Positions 36,779-46,677 of a DNA stretch of 64,000 nt are shown piece by piece (position 1 is the first letter of the stretch; every line of letters starts with the position of its first letter). This DNA comes from Collinsella intestinalis DSM 13280. Its GTDB lineage: Bacteria > Actinomycetota > Coriobacteriia > Coriobacteriales > Coriobacteriaceae. Location: contig NZ_GG692710.1 of NCBI RefSeq assembly GCF_000156175.1, forward strand, positions 1,237,156 to 1,301,155. The letters are read 5' to 3'. The notes beneath the pieces were generated by a model. The model had not been told where the DNA came from. It made no database searches and saw only the letters and a program-made list of their open reading frames with translations. A program made the translations under genes and the position numbers.

Positions 36779-39580
36779 GTGGCTGACGATATGAACAACG
36801 ACGAGCTCGAGCAGGGGGCCGCGTCCGAGGGTATGCCCGAGGACCTCAAGCGCTTGCTCGCTCGTGCCAACGAGGACGACGCCTCCGCGTACGACCCGGA
36901 CGCCGAGTCAGACGAGGACGAGGATGACGACGAGGAGCTCGAGGAGAGCTTTGGCGCCAACGACCGCGGCGAGGCCGCCGGCACGGATGTGAACGGAGGC
37001 TCGCTGCAGATCAGCGAGTTCGGCCGTGAGATGAAGCAGTCCTTCATCGAGTACTCGATGTCGGTCATCACTGCCCGTGCCCTGCCGGATGTGCGCGACG
37101 GCCTCAAGCCGGTTCACCGCCGCATTCTGTACGCAATGAACGAGAGCGGCATCTTCCCCAACCGCCCGCACAAGAAGTCCGCCTGGACGGTCGGCGAAGT
37201 TATCGGTAAGTATCACCCGCACGGCGACTCCGCGGTCTATGACACCATGGTCCGCCTCGCCCAGTGGTTCTCCATGCGCACTCCGCTCATCGACGGCCAC
37301 GGCAACTTTGGCAACATCGATGGCGACGGAGCCGCCGCCATGCGCTACACCGAGTCCCGCCTGGCCAAGCCCGCCATGGAGCTCCTGCGCGACCTGCAGA
37401 AGGACACGGTCGACTGGCAGCCCAACTACGACGAGTCCCTCGCCGAGCCCACGGCGCTGCCCGCCCGCTTCCCCAACCTGCTGGTGAACGGCTCCCAGGG
37501 CATCGCGGTCGGCATGGCCACCAACATCGCTCCGCACAACATGGGCGAGGCCGTCGAGGCCACCTGCTATCTCATCGACCACCCCGACGCGACGGTCGAC
37601 GAGCTCATGCGGATCATGCCCGGGCCCGACTTCCCCACGGGCGCCCTCATCATGGGCACCGACGGCATCCGCCAGTCCTACGAGACCGGCCGCGGCTCCA
37701 TCACCGTGCGTGCCAAGGCGCATGTCGAGTCCACCAAGACGGGCCGCAACCGCCTGGTGTTCACCGAGATCCCCTACATGGTGAACAAGGGCACCCTGCA
37801 GGAGAAGATCGCGAGCCTCGTGAACGAGAAGCGCATCGAGGGCATCTCCGACATGCGCGACGAGTCCACCCAGAAGGGCCTGCGCCTCGTCATCGAGCTC
37901 AAGAAGGGCGTCATCCCGCAGGTCGTGCTCAACAACCTGTATAAGTACACCTCGCTGCAGACCACCTTCGGCGCGAACAACCTCGCGCTGGTCAACGGCA
38001 TTCCCAAGCGCCTGTCGCTGCGCGAGATGCTGCAGCACTACATCGATCACCAGGTCGACGTGGTGACCCGCCGCACCCGCTTCGACCTCAAGAAGGCCCA
38101 GGCCCGCGCGCACATCCTCGAGGGCTATCTCAAGGCCCTCGACCATATCGACGAGGTCATCTCCATCATCCGCTCCTCGCAGACGGACGCCGAGGCCAGC
38201 AGCCGCCTCATCGAGCGCTTTGGCTTTTCCCCCGAGCAGACCACGGCCATCCTCGAGATGAAGCTCCGCCGTCTGACCGGCCTGGAGCGCGACAAGATCG
38301 AGGAAGAGCTCGAGGGCCTGCGCCGCGCGATCGCCTACTACGAGGACTTGCTTGCGCATGAGGAGAAGATTCTCGGCGTGATCAAGGAGGAGATGCGCGA
38401 GATCGCCCGCAAGTTCGGCGACAAGCGCCGCACCCAGATCACCGGCGCCGAGAAGGACCTCAACGTCGAGGACCTCATCGCCGACGAGGACATGGTCGTC
38501 ACCATCACCCACACCGGCTACGTCAAGCGCATCCCGGTCGAGTCGTATCGCGCCCAGAAGCGCGGCGGCAAGGGCGTTTCCGGCGTCAACCTCAAGGAAG
38601 ACGACGTCATCGACGAGATGTTCATCGCCAGCACCCATGAGTACGTACTGTTCTTCTCCACCAAGGGCAAGGTGTACCGCCTCAAGGTGCATGAGCTGCC
38701 CGAGGGTACGCGCCAGGCCCGCGGCACCGCGATCGTGAACCTGCTGCCGTTCGAGGACGGCGAGAAGATCGCATCCGTGATTTCCTGCCGCGAGTTCCCC
38801 GAGGACGAGTACCTCATGTTCGCCACCGCGCACGGCATGGTGAAAAAGACGGCCATGGCCGCCTACGACCGCTCCCGCCGCGATGGCATTATCGCCATCA
38901 ACATCAAGGACGGCGACCGCCTGCTCGGCGTGCGCCGCGTAAAGCCGGGTGACAAGATCATCATGGCAACCACCGCCGGCAAGGCCATCATGTTTAGCGA
39001 GGACCAGGTGCGCGCCACCGGCCGCGACACGAGCGGCGTCCGCGGTATTGGTATGAAGGCCGACGCCGAGGTCCTGGGCATGGAGATCACCAACGGTAGC
39101 GGCGAGCTCTTTGTGATCACCGAGCGCGGTTACGGCAAGCGCACCCCGGTTGCCGACTACCCCGAGCAGAATCGCGGCGGTCAGGGCGTGTACACGATCC
39201 AGATGACCGATCGCAAGGGCGCGCTGGCCGCCATGAAGGTTGTGGGTCCTCAACACGAGCTGCTCATCATCACCGAGGGCGCAACCGTCCTCCGCGTGAA
39301 GACCGCCGAGATCTCCCAGACCGGCCGCGCCACCCAGGGCGTGAAGATGATGAGCGTGGATGAGGGCGACCGCGTCACTGCCGTGGCTCGCATGACCGCG
39401 GCCAAGAAGAAGGATGGGGATTCTGCCGAGGGCGAGGAGTCCGTTGAGGCCGAGGGTGGGGAGCCGACCGCACAGCCGGCTGACCTGCCGGACGGCGCCG
39501 TTGCGGAGGTCCCTGGTGATGAGGGCCGCGCGGACATCGGTTCTGGCGACGAGGCGCTGGAGGACCTGCTCGAGGAGTAG
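36779..39580 (+). CDS. gyrA: DNA gyrase subunit A
   Basis: A 933-residue breakage-reunion subunit that supercoils DNA with GyrB, starting at GTG after AAGGAGAA. Before the usual first helix ([14 protein letters not shown]) there is an acidic extension of about 78 residues, including a run of Asp/Glu. The quinolone-determining region reads [11 protein letters not shown], with Ser and Asp at the usual sensitive positions. The active Tyr is in RYTESRL and the GyrA box is QKRGGKG. The tail after the last beta-pinwheel blade is again rich in Glu and Asp. Confidence 0.98.
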   Translation: MADDMNNDELEQGAASEGMPEDLKRLLARANEDDASAYDPDAESDEDEDDDEELEESFGANDRGEAAGTDVNGGSLQISEFGREMKQSFIEYSMSVITARALPDVRDGLKPVHRRILYAMNESGIFPNRPHKKSAWTVGEVIGKYHPHGDSAVYDTMVRLAQWFSMRTPLIDGHGNFGNIDGDGAAAMRYTESRLAKPAMELLRDLQKDTVDWQPNYDESLAEPTALPARFPNLLVNGSQGIAVGMATNIAPHNMGEAVEATCYLIDHPDATVDELMRIMPGPDFPTGALIMGTDGIRQSYETGRGSITVRAKAHVESTKTGRNRLVFTEIPYMVNKGTLQEKIASLVNEKRIEGISDMRDESTQKGLRLVIELKKGVIPQVVLNNLYKYTSLQTTFGANNLALVNGIPKRLSLREMLQHYIDHQVDVVTRRTRFDLKKAQARAHILEGYLKALDHIDEVISIIRSSQTDAEASSRLIERFGFSPEQTTAILEMKLRRLTGLERDKIEEELEGLRRAIAYYEDLLAHEEKILGVIKEEMREIARKFGDKRRTQITGAEKDLNVEDLIADEDMVVTITHTGYVKRIPVESYRAQKRGGKGVSGVNLKEDDVIDEMFIASTHEYVLFFSTKGKVYRLKVHELPEGTRQARGTAIVNLLPFEDGEKIASVISCREFPEDEYLMFATAHGMVKKTAMAAYDRSRRDGIIAINIKDGDRLLGVRRVKPGDKIIMATTAGKAIMFSEDQVRATGRDTSGVRGIGMKADAEVLGMEITNGSGELFVITERGYGKRTPVADYPEQNRGGQGVYTIQMTDRKGALAAMKVVGPQHELLIITEGATVLRVKTAEISQTGRATQGVKMMSVDEGDRVTAVARMTAAKKKDGDSAEGEESVEAEGGEPTAQPADLPDGAVAEVPGDEGRADIGSGDEALEDLLEE

Positions 39581-39608
39581 GGTTTTTCGCGGGAGCATAT
39601 TCGTTGAC

Positions 39609-39644
39609 AAGGCGGCTTCGACCAAATGGTCGGGGCCGCCTTTT
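39609..39644 (+). terminator. Intrinsic terminator after gyrA
   Basis: AAGGCGGC and GCCGCCTT enclose an inner CGACC/GGTCG stem and run into four T, 29 bases after the gyrA stop. Confidence 0.8.
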
Positions 39645-39742
39645 GCCTTCGGCGGGTGCGCCGTGGGCCTTCCGGCCCTCATGCGGGTATAAGGCTGGGG
39701 CCAGGCTGCATATCGCGGCCAGCAGTTTTGGGAGATGGCGCG

Positions 39743-42304
39743 ATGACGTGGGACGGGCAACGGGATAACTTGACTGATCGCCAGTCGGCGGGCCATTCGC
39801 GTGCTCGCGAGCTCACGCTCGAAGAGCGGGTTCAGTTGCTCGCCGGCGAGTCGCATTGGAAAACCCATGCCGCCCCAAGTGCGGACATCCCGAGCCTATT
39901 TCTCTCCGACGGACCTCACGGACTGCGCAAGCAAGAGAGCGCCCAGGATTGCATGGGCATTGCGGAAAGCCGCCCGGCGACGTGTTTTCCCACGGCTTCT
40001 GCGCTTGCCTGTTCGTTCGATCCAGAGCTGGTCGAGCGTGTTGGCGCCGCGATTGGCGAGGAGGCGCGTCGGCAGGGCGTTGACGTGGTTCTCGGCCCAG
40101 GGGTAAATATCAAACGCCACCCACTGTGCGGTCGCAACTTCGAGTATTTCAGCGAGGACCCGGTTGTTTCGGGCGAGCTCGGCGCGGCAATGGTGCGAGG
40201 CATCCAAAGCCGCGGCGTTGGCGCGTGCCTCAAGCACTTTGCCGCCAACAGCCAGGAGCATGCACGCATGGTGTCCGACTCCGTCGTCGATGAGCGGACG
40301 CTGCGCGAGCTGTATCTCGCGCCGTTCGAGCATGTGGTGCGCCGCGCCCGTCCGTGGAGCGTGATGACGGCGTACAACAAGTTGAACGGCGTCTACTGTT
40401 CCGAGAACGAATGGCTGCTGCGCGAGGTCCTGCGTGGCGAGTGGGGTTTTGACGGCGCGGTTGTCAGCGACTGGGGCGCCATGAGTTCGAGCGTGGCGTC
40501 GGTTCGCGCTGGACTCGATTTGTGTATGCCCGGACCGCGCGGGGACCATGCTCGCGCCCTTGTCGAGGCTGTTCGCTCGGGGGATCTGGAGGAAAGCCGC
40601 GTGGGCGAGGCCGCGTCGCAGATCGAGCGGCTCGCCCGCAGGGTGAAGGCCTGCCAGGCCGAGGGCTCAATCGGCGGCGCCCCCGCCCCCTCTCTCACGG
40701 ACGAGGAATTCTACCGTGCGCACGCGGATTTGGCTCGCGAGGCAGCGGTCCAAAGCGCTGTCCTCCTCAAGAACGATGGCGTGCTGCCGCTGAACCCGGA
40801 TGCAAAGGTCGCGGTGATTGGCGCGTTCGCCCGCATGCCGCGATATCAGGGTTCGGGTTCGTCGCGCATCAACCCAAAGATCATCGACAACATCTGGTAT
40901 CGCCTCGAGCAGCGCGGCGTGGCTGCCGAGTATGCCGACGGCTGCGATCCCACGACGGGTGATGCGGATGAAAGACAGCTGCTCGAGGCGGAGACGCTTG
41001 CCGCTCGTTCGGATGTGGCGGTGGTGGTTGCCGGGCTTCCCGCGCGATACGAATCCGAGGGGTTCGACCGCAAGCTCATGGTCATGCCGCGCGGCATGCG
41101 TGAGCTCATCGACCGCATATGCGCTGCAAACCCGCGCACGGTGGTGGTCCTGCAGGGCGGCGCGCCCATGGAAATGCCATGGTGCGATAACCCCGCCGCG
41201 ATTCTGCTCATGTACCTATCCGGATGCCAGGGAGGCGGCGCTGCCGTCGACGTGCTGGTGGGCGACGTGAACCCCAGTGGCAAGCTTGCGGAGACCTGGC
41301 CCGTCGATTCGGCTCAGACCGCGCTCGGCACGACGTATCCCGATATGGACAACGAGGTCTTCTATCGCGAGGGCCCGTTCGTGGGATATCGCTATTACGA
41401 TGCGGTGGACGTTGAGCCGGCGTTCCCGTTCGGTCATGGCGAGTCGTATACCGAGTTCGCGTATGAAGGGCTCGAGGTGAAAGCGCACGAGGGTGCGTCG
41501 ACCGAGGGCCCTCTCGAATTCGATGTCTCGTTCACGTTGCGGAACATCGGTCCCCGCATCGGCGCCGAAGTTGCCCAGGTGTACATCGCGCCCACATCGG
41601 AGGTTGTCCCACCGCCGTGCCCAGTGCAATGGCTCGCCGGGTTCGCCAAGATTGAGTTGGAGCCCGGAGGGGAGCGCCAGGTGGTGTTGCACCTGGATGA
41701 GACCGCCTTCCGGAAATGGGACGCGAGCCTTCACCGCTGGCGCGTGTATCCGGGTGAGTACGAGGTCCGCGTGGCGTCATCGAGTCGCGATATTCGCCTA
41801 ACGGCGTCCATCATCGTCGCCGACGGTCAGTCCGCGTTCAATCTGGAGCAAGCGCTGCATCGCCTCAGCATCGCCGAGGAACAGCTCATGTTCGAACAGG
41901 CTCCTATGCCAAGCCCGCAGGTTCCCGAGATGTATCGTCAACCGATCCCTGGCTGCTTCTCGCAGCTGGAATCCGCCCAGGCGTTTGCGGAATTGTATGC
42001 CCGACCGCTCCCTGAGCGTCCGCCCGTCACACCGTTTACCATCGATTCGACTGTGAGCGACATGGGTACCTGCTGGTTGGGGCGTCGTCTATATCGAATC
42101 ATCGATTGGGTCATGGCCGAGCCAGCAAGCAAGATGAACCGCGATCAAAAGGCGATGATGCAGGAGATGGCGGCCGACATGCCATTGCGGTCTCTTACCA
42201 CGAGCGGCGTCCCTTTGGAGTCAGTGAAGGGTTTTGTCTCGATGCTGAACGGCCATTATCTGACGGGATTTATCTACGCAGTGAGAAATCTCTTTCGCAA
42301 GTAG
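39743..42304 (+). CDS. Glycoside hydrolase family 3 (beta-glucosidase-like)
   Basis: An 853-residue enzyme without a signal peptide, hence likely cytoplasmic. It starts at ATG 39743 after GGGAG. The N-terminal barrel has SDGPHGLR, FPTASALACSFD, the KHFAANSQEHAR segment, and the catalytic nucleophile Asp243 in VVSDWGAM. The second sandwich domain, with GSGSSRINP, and the fibronectin-III-like domain (FTLRNIGPRIGAEVAQVYI) follow. A C-terminal extension of about 130 residues (RLYRIIDWVMAEPASKM onward) is shared by some gut-bacterial GH3 enzymes. It probably removes beta-linked sugars from oligosaccharides or glycosides; the exact substrate cannot be told. Confidence 0.9.
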   Translation: MTWDGQRDNLTDRQSAGHSRARELTLEERVQLLAGESHWKTHAAPSADIPSLFLSDGPHGLRKQESAQDCMGIAESRPATCFPTASALACSFDPELVERVGAAIGEEARRQGVDVVLGPGVNIKRHPLCGRNFEYFSEDPVVSGELGAAMVRGIQSRGVGACLKHFAANSQEHARMVSDSVVDERTLRELYLAPFEHVVRRARPWSVMTAYNKLNGVYCSENEWLLREVLRGEWGFDGAVVSDWGAMSSSVASVRAGLDLCMPGPRGDHARALVEAVRSGDLEESRVGEAASQIERLARRVKACQAEGSIGGAPAPSLTDEEFYRAHADLAREAAVQSAVLLKNDGVLPLNPDAKVAVIGAFARMPRYQGSGSSRINPKIIDNIWYRLEQRGVAAEYADGCDPTTGDADERQLLEAETLAARSDVAVVVAGLPARYESEGFDRKLMVMPRGMRELIDRICAANPRTVVVLQGGAPMEMPWCDNPAAILLMYLSGCQGGGAAVDVLVGDVNPSGKLAETWPVDSAQTALGTTYPDMDNEVFYREGPFVGYRYYDAVDVEPAFPFGHGESYTEFAYEGLEVKAHEGASTEGPLEFDVSFTLRNIGPRIGAEVAQVYIAPTSEVVPPPCPVQWLAGFAKIELEPGGERQVVLHLDETAFRKWDASLHRWRVYPGEYEVRVASSSRDIRLTASIIVADGQSAFNLEQALHRLSIAEEQLMFEQAPMPSPQVPEMYRQPIPGCFSQLESAQAFAELYARPLPERPPVTPFTIDSTVSDMGTCWLGRRLYRIIDWVMAEPASKMNRDQKAMMQEMAADMPLRSLTTSGVPLESVKGFVSMLNGHYLTGFIYAVRNLFRK

Positions 42305-42330
42305 CCTTGCCCGCCGCTCTTGCGCCAAAG

Positions 42331-42360
42331 AAAAACCGGGGCTGGCAACCCAGCCCCGGC
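42331..42360 (-). terminator. Intrinsic terminator of the BFN/DUF4012 operon
   Basis: The arms CCGGGGCTGG and CCAGCCCCGG form a 10-bp stem; on the minus strand five T follow. It may also receive read-through from the convergent GH3 gene. Confidence 0.8.
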
Positions 42361-42396
42361 AAAACGGCTCAATTTGTACCTGTCCCCAAGTGAGAC

Positions 42397-42960
42397 TTAG
42401 AAGTCATCGGGGGATAAGCCTTGCACGAACTCGTCGAAACGCTCGAGCTCCTCTTTTGCGGAGTCCGGGTCGGTGTCGGACTGGAGCGAGATGCTCCCTG
42501 CGCGGTTCATGACCTCGTCCTCAACATAGATGGGGGCGTTGGAGCGCGCCGCCAGGGCGAGCGCATCGCTCGGGCGCGCGTCGATCTTGATCTCGCGAGC
42601 GCGGCTCTCAACAGTATCGCCATCGCCCTCGCATCCCTCAGCGCTCGAGTCGCCCCCGCGGTCCAGCACCACATCGGCGTAGAACACGGGCGCCTCCCAG
42701 CGGTTGATCTCAACGCGCTCGATCTTGGCGCCCAGCTCCTGCACCGTGCGCAACATCACGTCGTGCGCGATGGGCCTCGGCGCGGCTTTGTCGGAGTCCA
42801 TGCCGCCGCCAATGGCGGCTGCCTCGTACGCTCCCGTCTGGATGGACAGTGCGCGCAGCGGCGCGCCCGACCCGGCTCCGCCCTTGCGCTCGCGCAGCAC
42901 AACAACGGAGGGCACGGGACCGGCGGCCATCACAATGCTTTCGATATCAACGCGAATCAC
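42397..42960 (-). CDS. Bifunctional nuclease (BFN) domain protein
   Basis: A 187-residue protein from GTG at 42960 (VIRVDIESIV), chosen because GGAG lies eight bases upstream and the BFN fold begins with this strand. Typical patterns are HDVMLRTVQELGAKIERVEI, FYADVVLDR, and IDARPSDALALAARSNAPIYVEDEV. Related BFN proteins are annotated as nucleases, but catalytic activity in bacterial members is uncertain. An acidic C-terminal tail follows. It lies four bases after the DUF4012 gene and is probably co-expressed with it. Confidence 0.85.
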   Translation of the reverse strand: MIRVDIESIVMAAGPVPSVVVLRERKGGAGSGAPLRALSIQTGAYEAAAIGGGMDSDKAAPRPIAHDVMLRTVQELGAKIERVEINRWEAPVFYADVVLDRGGDSSAEGCEGDGDTVESRAREIKIDARPSDALALAARSNAPIYVEDEVMNRAGSISLQSDTDPDSAKEELERFDEFVQGLSPDDF

Positions 42961-42964
42961 AGTG

Positions 42965-45100
42965 CTACTCCGCGTCAGCCAGGATGTCGCCGATCTCGCC
43001 CTTGCGCGCATGCTGCGCCGTGGGGGTCACGCGGACGTCGAGTTCCTCGGCCGCCTCGGCAGAGACGGTGACGGTGTAGGTGACCTGGAAGCTCTCGCCA
43101 GGCATGAGGCGAACATCCTGGTAGTACACCTGCAGGCCGTTGTGCGTTGCTTCCTTCATGCTGCCCGAGCTCGTAACAACGTCGGTGATGGTGCCACCGG
43201 CCGGGGCGTACAGCAGCGTGCGGAGCATCTCCTGAGTGGGGGCGTCGGCCGTGCCGTTGTGCGCGGCGATGTAGGCCGGCAGTGCGGCTGCGTCGGCGGC
43301 GCTCATCTCGTTGGTCAGGGTGACGGTCATGGGGTAGGACACCGTGCCGTCGGCGTTCTTCACGCCCTCGCCCTTCACGGCGTCGAGGTTGAGGTACCAA
43401 TCGAGCTTGGAGTAGCTGTAGTTGTTCACGAACACGCCGGCCTGGGGCTTGGTGGGGTCGGCGTTAAGGGTGCCGCCAAAGCCCATCTGGACCACGGCGT
43501 TCTCCTCGGCTTCGTTGGCCATCCACATGAGCAGGCGGCCCTCGTCGCCACCGCGCTTGATAACCTTGAAGAGGTTGGTAAAGCCAACCTCACCTAGGCC
43601 GCCGAGCAGCTGGTTGAAGGCGCCGGAGGCAACGGACGCGAACACGGCATCCTGGGCGTCGCCACCCTCGGGGTATCTCCAGTAGGAGCCGGAAAGCAGC
43701 TCGTTGGCGGCGTTCGAGCCGTCAACCACGGTACCGTCGGCAGCGGTCACGCCGCCGCAGAGCTGCAGGAGGTACTGCAGAAACACGGGGTCGAGCGCTA
43801 CAACGCCGTCGATGTGCTGACCGCCGTGCTCGAGGGACCACAGGGTGCTCACGTTGCTCGCGCCCTTGGGGAAGTCGGGCGTGAAATACGCGTCGCCCGA
43901 GATGAAGTTCATGGTGGGTTCGTAGGGCTGGAAGAGCGTCATCTCCTCATCGGTGATGGTGATCTGAGGCTTGGGGCCGTTGCTCGACCGCAGCGTGCCT
44001 TCAAAATCTCCGAGGGAGATTTTGCCGTTGTCCACGTTCATGACGCCGAGGGAGCCAATAAAGCCGCCGCACGCGCGGATCTCGGAGTTGTTCTCCGCGG
44101 TGATGAGGTAATTGCGCGGGCCGTCAGCGCCGAGCATCTGGGGGAGCAGCGGCAGAATGCCGTTGACCTGCTTGAGGGCACCCTTGGCAGTGTCCATAGG
44201 ACCGGTGACCTTGTCCATGAGGCTTTTGATCTTGCCAATATGCGGCTCGGGGAGGGCATCGATGGCGTCGATGCTGGAGACCACAACGGGCTCGACGTCC
44301 TGGATGGTGGTGATGAGTCCCTTGAGCATCTCGATGTTCACGGCGCCGTCGGTGAGTAGGTTGCCAAGCTTGAAGTCCTCGAGCTGGGCGCATGCCGGCA
44401 GCATGGCGTCTTGCGCCAGAATATCTGCCTGCTCCATCATGCCGCGCACGAGCTTGATGTCGTTGCCGTACACGGGGATGAAACTCGCGATGGTCCATGC
44501 GGGGCCGTTCACGGTCTTGCGCATGGAGGAAATCTGTTCGGCAACGGTGCCAGCGGTGGCGTTGAGCTGCTCTCCCTCGCCTTCCTTGAGGTAATCCTTC
44601 ATGGATTTGACTTCAGAGATCAGTGTTCCCGCCTGTGCCTGAAGATTCTTCGCGTCCTTATAAAGGAAAAAGCCCGTGGTGCCGCCAAACGCCACGATGG
44701 CGAGGATGACGAGACCCACAACCAGGGCGACAATTTTGCCCTTACCCTTCTTGGGCTCAGAGTCGCCACCGGTGGAGTACGCGTTTCTGGTCGAACTAGC
44801 CTGGGCGGCGCCGTACGGTGAGCCGCCGGTCGCGTATGCGCGGCCCTGCTGCTGGTACGTATTACTTTGCTGATGATAAGAGCTCTGCCCGCCCATGCTC
44901 GCCCCCGCGCCGGGGTTGGCTACGGGTTGCGCCGGAGCCGGTTTGGCGGTCCTACCGCTACGGCTCGCCATCATAAAAGCCTCGGTGGTATCCGGAGCAG
45001 GCGTATGGCGATTGCCGTTAGCGCTTGATCCCGCGCTGCCCGGACGCGGTCCATTCGAGGCAAAGTGGTTGCCGTGAGGCATGTTGTTGTCAACAGGCAT
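42965..45100 (-). CDS. DUF4012 membrane protein
   Basis: A 711-residue protein with GGAGGA before the ATG. Residues 1-118 are a polar, Gly/Ser/Gln-rich cytoplasmic region, one membrane helix (IVALVVGLVILAIVAFGG) follows, and the rest is expected outside the membrane. The conserved DUF4012 core includes YLITAENNSEIRACGGFIGSLGVM and GVVALDPVFLQYLLQLCGGV. DUF4012 proteins are common beside actinobacterial polysaccharide clusters but have no established reaction. Here it is divergent from such a cluster, consistent with a cell-surface role; this is inference. Confidence 0.85.
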   Translation of the reverse strand: MPVDNNMPHGNHFASNGPRPGSAGSSANGNRHTPAPDTTEAFMMASRSGRTAKPAPAQPVANPGAGASMGGQSSYHQQSNTYQQQGRAYATGGSPYGAAQASSTRNAYSTGGDSEPKKGKGKIVALVVGLVILAIVAFGGTTGFFLYKDAKNLQAQAGTLISEVKSMKDYLKEGEGEQLNATAGTVAEQISSMRKTVNGPAWTIASFIPVYGNDIKLVRGMMEQADILAQDAMLPACAQLEDFKLGNLLTDGAVNIEMLKGLITTIQDVEPVVVSSIDAIDALPEPHIGKIKSLMDKVTGPMDTAKGALKQVNGILPLLPQMLGADGPRNYLITAENNSEIRACGGFIGSLGVMNVDNGKISLGDFEGTLRSSNGPKPQITITDEEMTLFQPYEPTMNFISGDAYFTPDFPKGASNVSTLWSLEHGGQHIDGVVALDPVFLQYLLQLCGGVTAADGTVVDGSNAANELLSGSYWRYPEGGDAQDAVFASVASGAFNQLLGGLGEVGFTNLFKVIKRGGDEGRLLMWMANEAEENAVVQMGFGGTLNADPTKPQAGVFVNNYSYSKLDWYLNLDAVKGEGVKNADGTVSYPMTVTLTNEMSAADAAALPAYIAAHNGTADAPTQEMLRTLLYAPAGGTITDVVTSSGSMKEATHNGLQVYYQDVRLMPGESFQVTYTVTVSAEAAEELDVRVTPTAQHARKGEIGDILADAE

Positions 45101-45393
45101 AAGTCCTCCACACTGATATATAGGTGTCAGACATTGTACTCGCTCATGTAGCTGCGCTTTCGCACGATATGTGTGGACGCGCGGTTACATATTTCCCCCT
45201 CGGATGGAAAAAAAGGAAATACTGCCCTATGAGTTACACTATTTCTCACACATATCCCGATTGCCGGTAATCGTCGCTGAGAGCGCGTTGCTGCGAGTGG
45301 TTGGGGGTTTGAATATGTATCGCTGCAGTATGGCAGTTCGAGCTTGTGGTTTCACGGGCTCGGGCGCAGCCGTACGGAAATGGTGTTGCTGCA
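45101..45393 (+). promoter_or_regulatory. Leader of the polysaccharide cluster with a candidate LoaP-target hairpin
   Basis: The 293-base gap between the divergent DUF4012 and LoaP-type genes. At 45339-45362 the RNA would form a 10-bp hairpin (CGAGCUUGUG with CACGGGCUCG, two G-U pairs, loop GUUU), ending 31 bases before the LoaP start. LoaP proteins are known to act on hairpins in the leaders of their operons; the match here is positional and structural only. No strong promoter or ribosome binding site is evident. Confidence 0.45.
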
Positions 45394-45906
45394 ATGGGTG
45401 TTTTTGTAGTTCAGGTGGTCGGTGGCCAGGAGGACAGGGCCGCGGCGCTGATAGCCAAGATTGCGCAAGGGGCTGTTGATGACTGCTTTGTCCCCAAGCG
45501 TGAGGTCACGCATCGAAAGTCTGGCCAGTGGCATCGCATATTGGAAAAGCTGTTTCCAGGTTATGTGTTTGTGCGGACGAGCGCACCGAAACAAATCCGC
45601 GAGGCCCTCGGGCGCGTGCCCGCATTTACCCGCATGCTCACATCTGCAGGCGATACGTGTTTGCCCCTTACCGCCGACGAGGTCGCCTGGATTAACGCCA
45701 TCACAAACGTGGACACCCATGTGATGGAGATGAGCGAGGGCGTCATCGAGGGAGATTGCGTGATGGTGATTCGTGGGCCGCTCAAGGGTCACGAGGCACG
45801 GATTACGCGGATAGACCGGCACAAGCGCCTGGCATGGGTGGATATGGACATGTTTGGACGACATAAAGCGATTCGAGTCGGGCTGGAGATTGTATCCAAG
45901 AAATAG
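45394..45906 (+). CDS. loaP: LoaP-type NusG paralog antiterminator
   Basis: A 170-residue protein with the NusG N-terminal fold (MGVFVVQVVGGQEDRAAALI, then KLFPGYVFVRTSAPKQI) and a C-terminal KOW motif (VIEGDCVMVIRGPLKGHEARITRI). Its position first in a large polysaccharide cluster is typical of specialised NusG paralogs such as LoaP or UpxY, which let RNA polymerase read through terminators in long operons. The nearest type is judged LoaP from the Gram-positive context. No clear Shine-Dalgarno sequence precedes the ATG; the candidate leader hairpin lies just upstream. Confidence 0.82.
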   Translation: MGVFVVQVVGGQEDRAAALIAKIAQGAVDDCFVPKREVTHRKSGQWHRILEKLFPGYVFVRTSAPKQIREALGRVPAFTRMLTSAGDTCLPLTADEVAWINAITNVDTHVMEMSEGVIEGDCVMVIRGPLKGHEARITRIDRHKRLAWVDMDMFGRHKAIRVGLEIVSKK

Positions 45907-45936
45907 GGCTTGAATTGATCAAAGGGGGAAGGGTCA

Positions 45937-46677
45937 GTGGCCGAATCGAGAGATCTAGCGAGGGGTGAGGGCATGAGTGAAGAACAAGCCACTCGCTCCC
46001 GCGTGGCAAAGCGGGGAGATTTCTGCGTCCCGCCGCCTGACGATACGGTCCCCGCGCCCAAGCCTGGCGGCGCGGGATATCGTTTTGTAAAGCGCTTGTT
46101 CGACATTGTGTTCAGTGCTGTGGTCTGCGCGGTTCTCGCCTTGCCCGTCGCGGTTCTGTGCTTGTTCGTGGTGCTCGATTCTCCGGGTGCTCCGTTCTTC
46201 CGCCAGGAGCGTATAGGTCTGAATGGCAAGAAGATTCGCATTTGGAAGATCCGCACCATGGTGACGGACGCGCATACAAACCCCCAGCGTTATATGACTC
46301 CCGAGCAGTTGGAGCAGTGGGAGCGCGAGCAGAAGGTCGATGACGATCCGCGTATCACGCGCATTGGCAGATTCCTGCGTAACACCAGCTTGGATGAGCT
46401 GCCCCAGTTTCTCAACGTGCTAACCGGCGATTTATCTGTGATTGGGCCCAGGCCGGTAACGATTGAGGAAACGTACGAGTTTGGTAACGCTCGCGACGAG
46501 TTTTTGTCGGTGAAGCCCGGCATTACCGGGTGGTGGCAGGTGACCGAGCGAAACAACGCAACATGGGAGAACGGCGACAGGCAGATGCTGGAGTTGTTCT
46601 ACGTGAGGCATGCAAGCCTCGCACTTGATATGCGCATCTTTGTCAGAACTTTTAAGGCTATGGGGAGGGGGCAGTGA
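45937..46677 (+). CDS. Undecaprenyl-phosphate sugar-phosphate transferase
   Basis: A 246-residue initiating transferase that loads the first sugar phosphate onto the lipid carrier in capsule or teichoic-type polymer synthesis. It starts at GTG after GGGGGAA. One membrane segment (FDIVFSAVVCAVLALPVAVLC) precedes the conserved core: FFRQERIGLNGKKIRIWKIRTM, then DPRITRIGRFLRNTSLDELPQ, and LSVIGPRPVT, with GITGWWQV. This is the short WcaJ/EpsL-like type lacking extra N-terminal helices. It overlaps the next gene by one base. Confidence 0.93.
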   Translation: MAESRDLARGEGMSEEQATRSRVAKRGDFCVPPPDDTVPAPKPGGAGYRFVKRLFDIVFSAVVCAVLALPVAVLCLFVVLDSPGAPFFRQERIGLNGKKIRIWKIRTMVTDAHTNPQRYMTPEQLEQWEREQKVDDDPRITRIGRFLRNTSLDELPQFLNVLTGDLSVIGPRPVTIEETYEFGNARDEFLSVKPGITGWWQVTERNNATWENGDRQMLELFYVRHASLALDMRIFVRTFKAMGRGQ

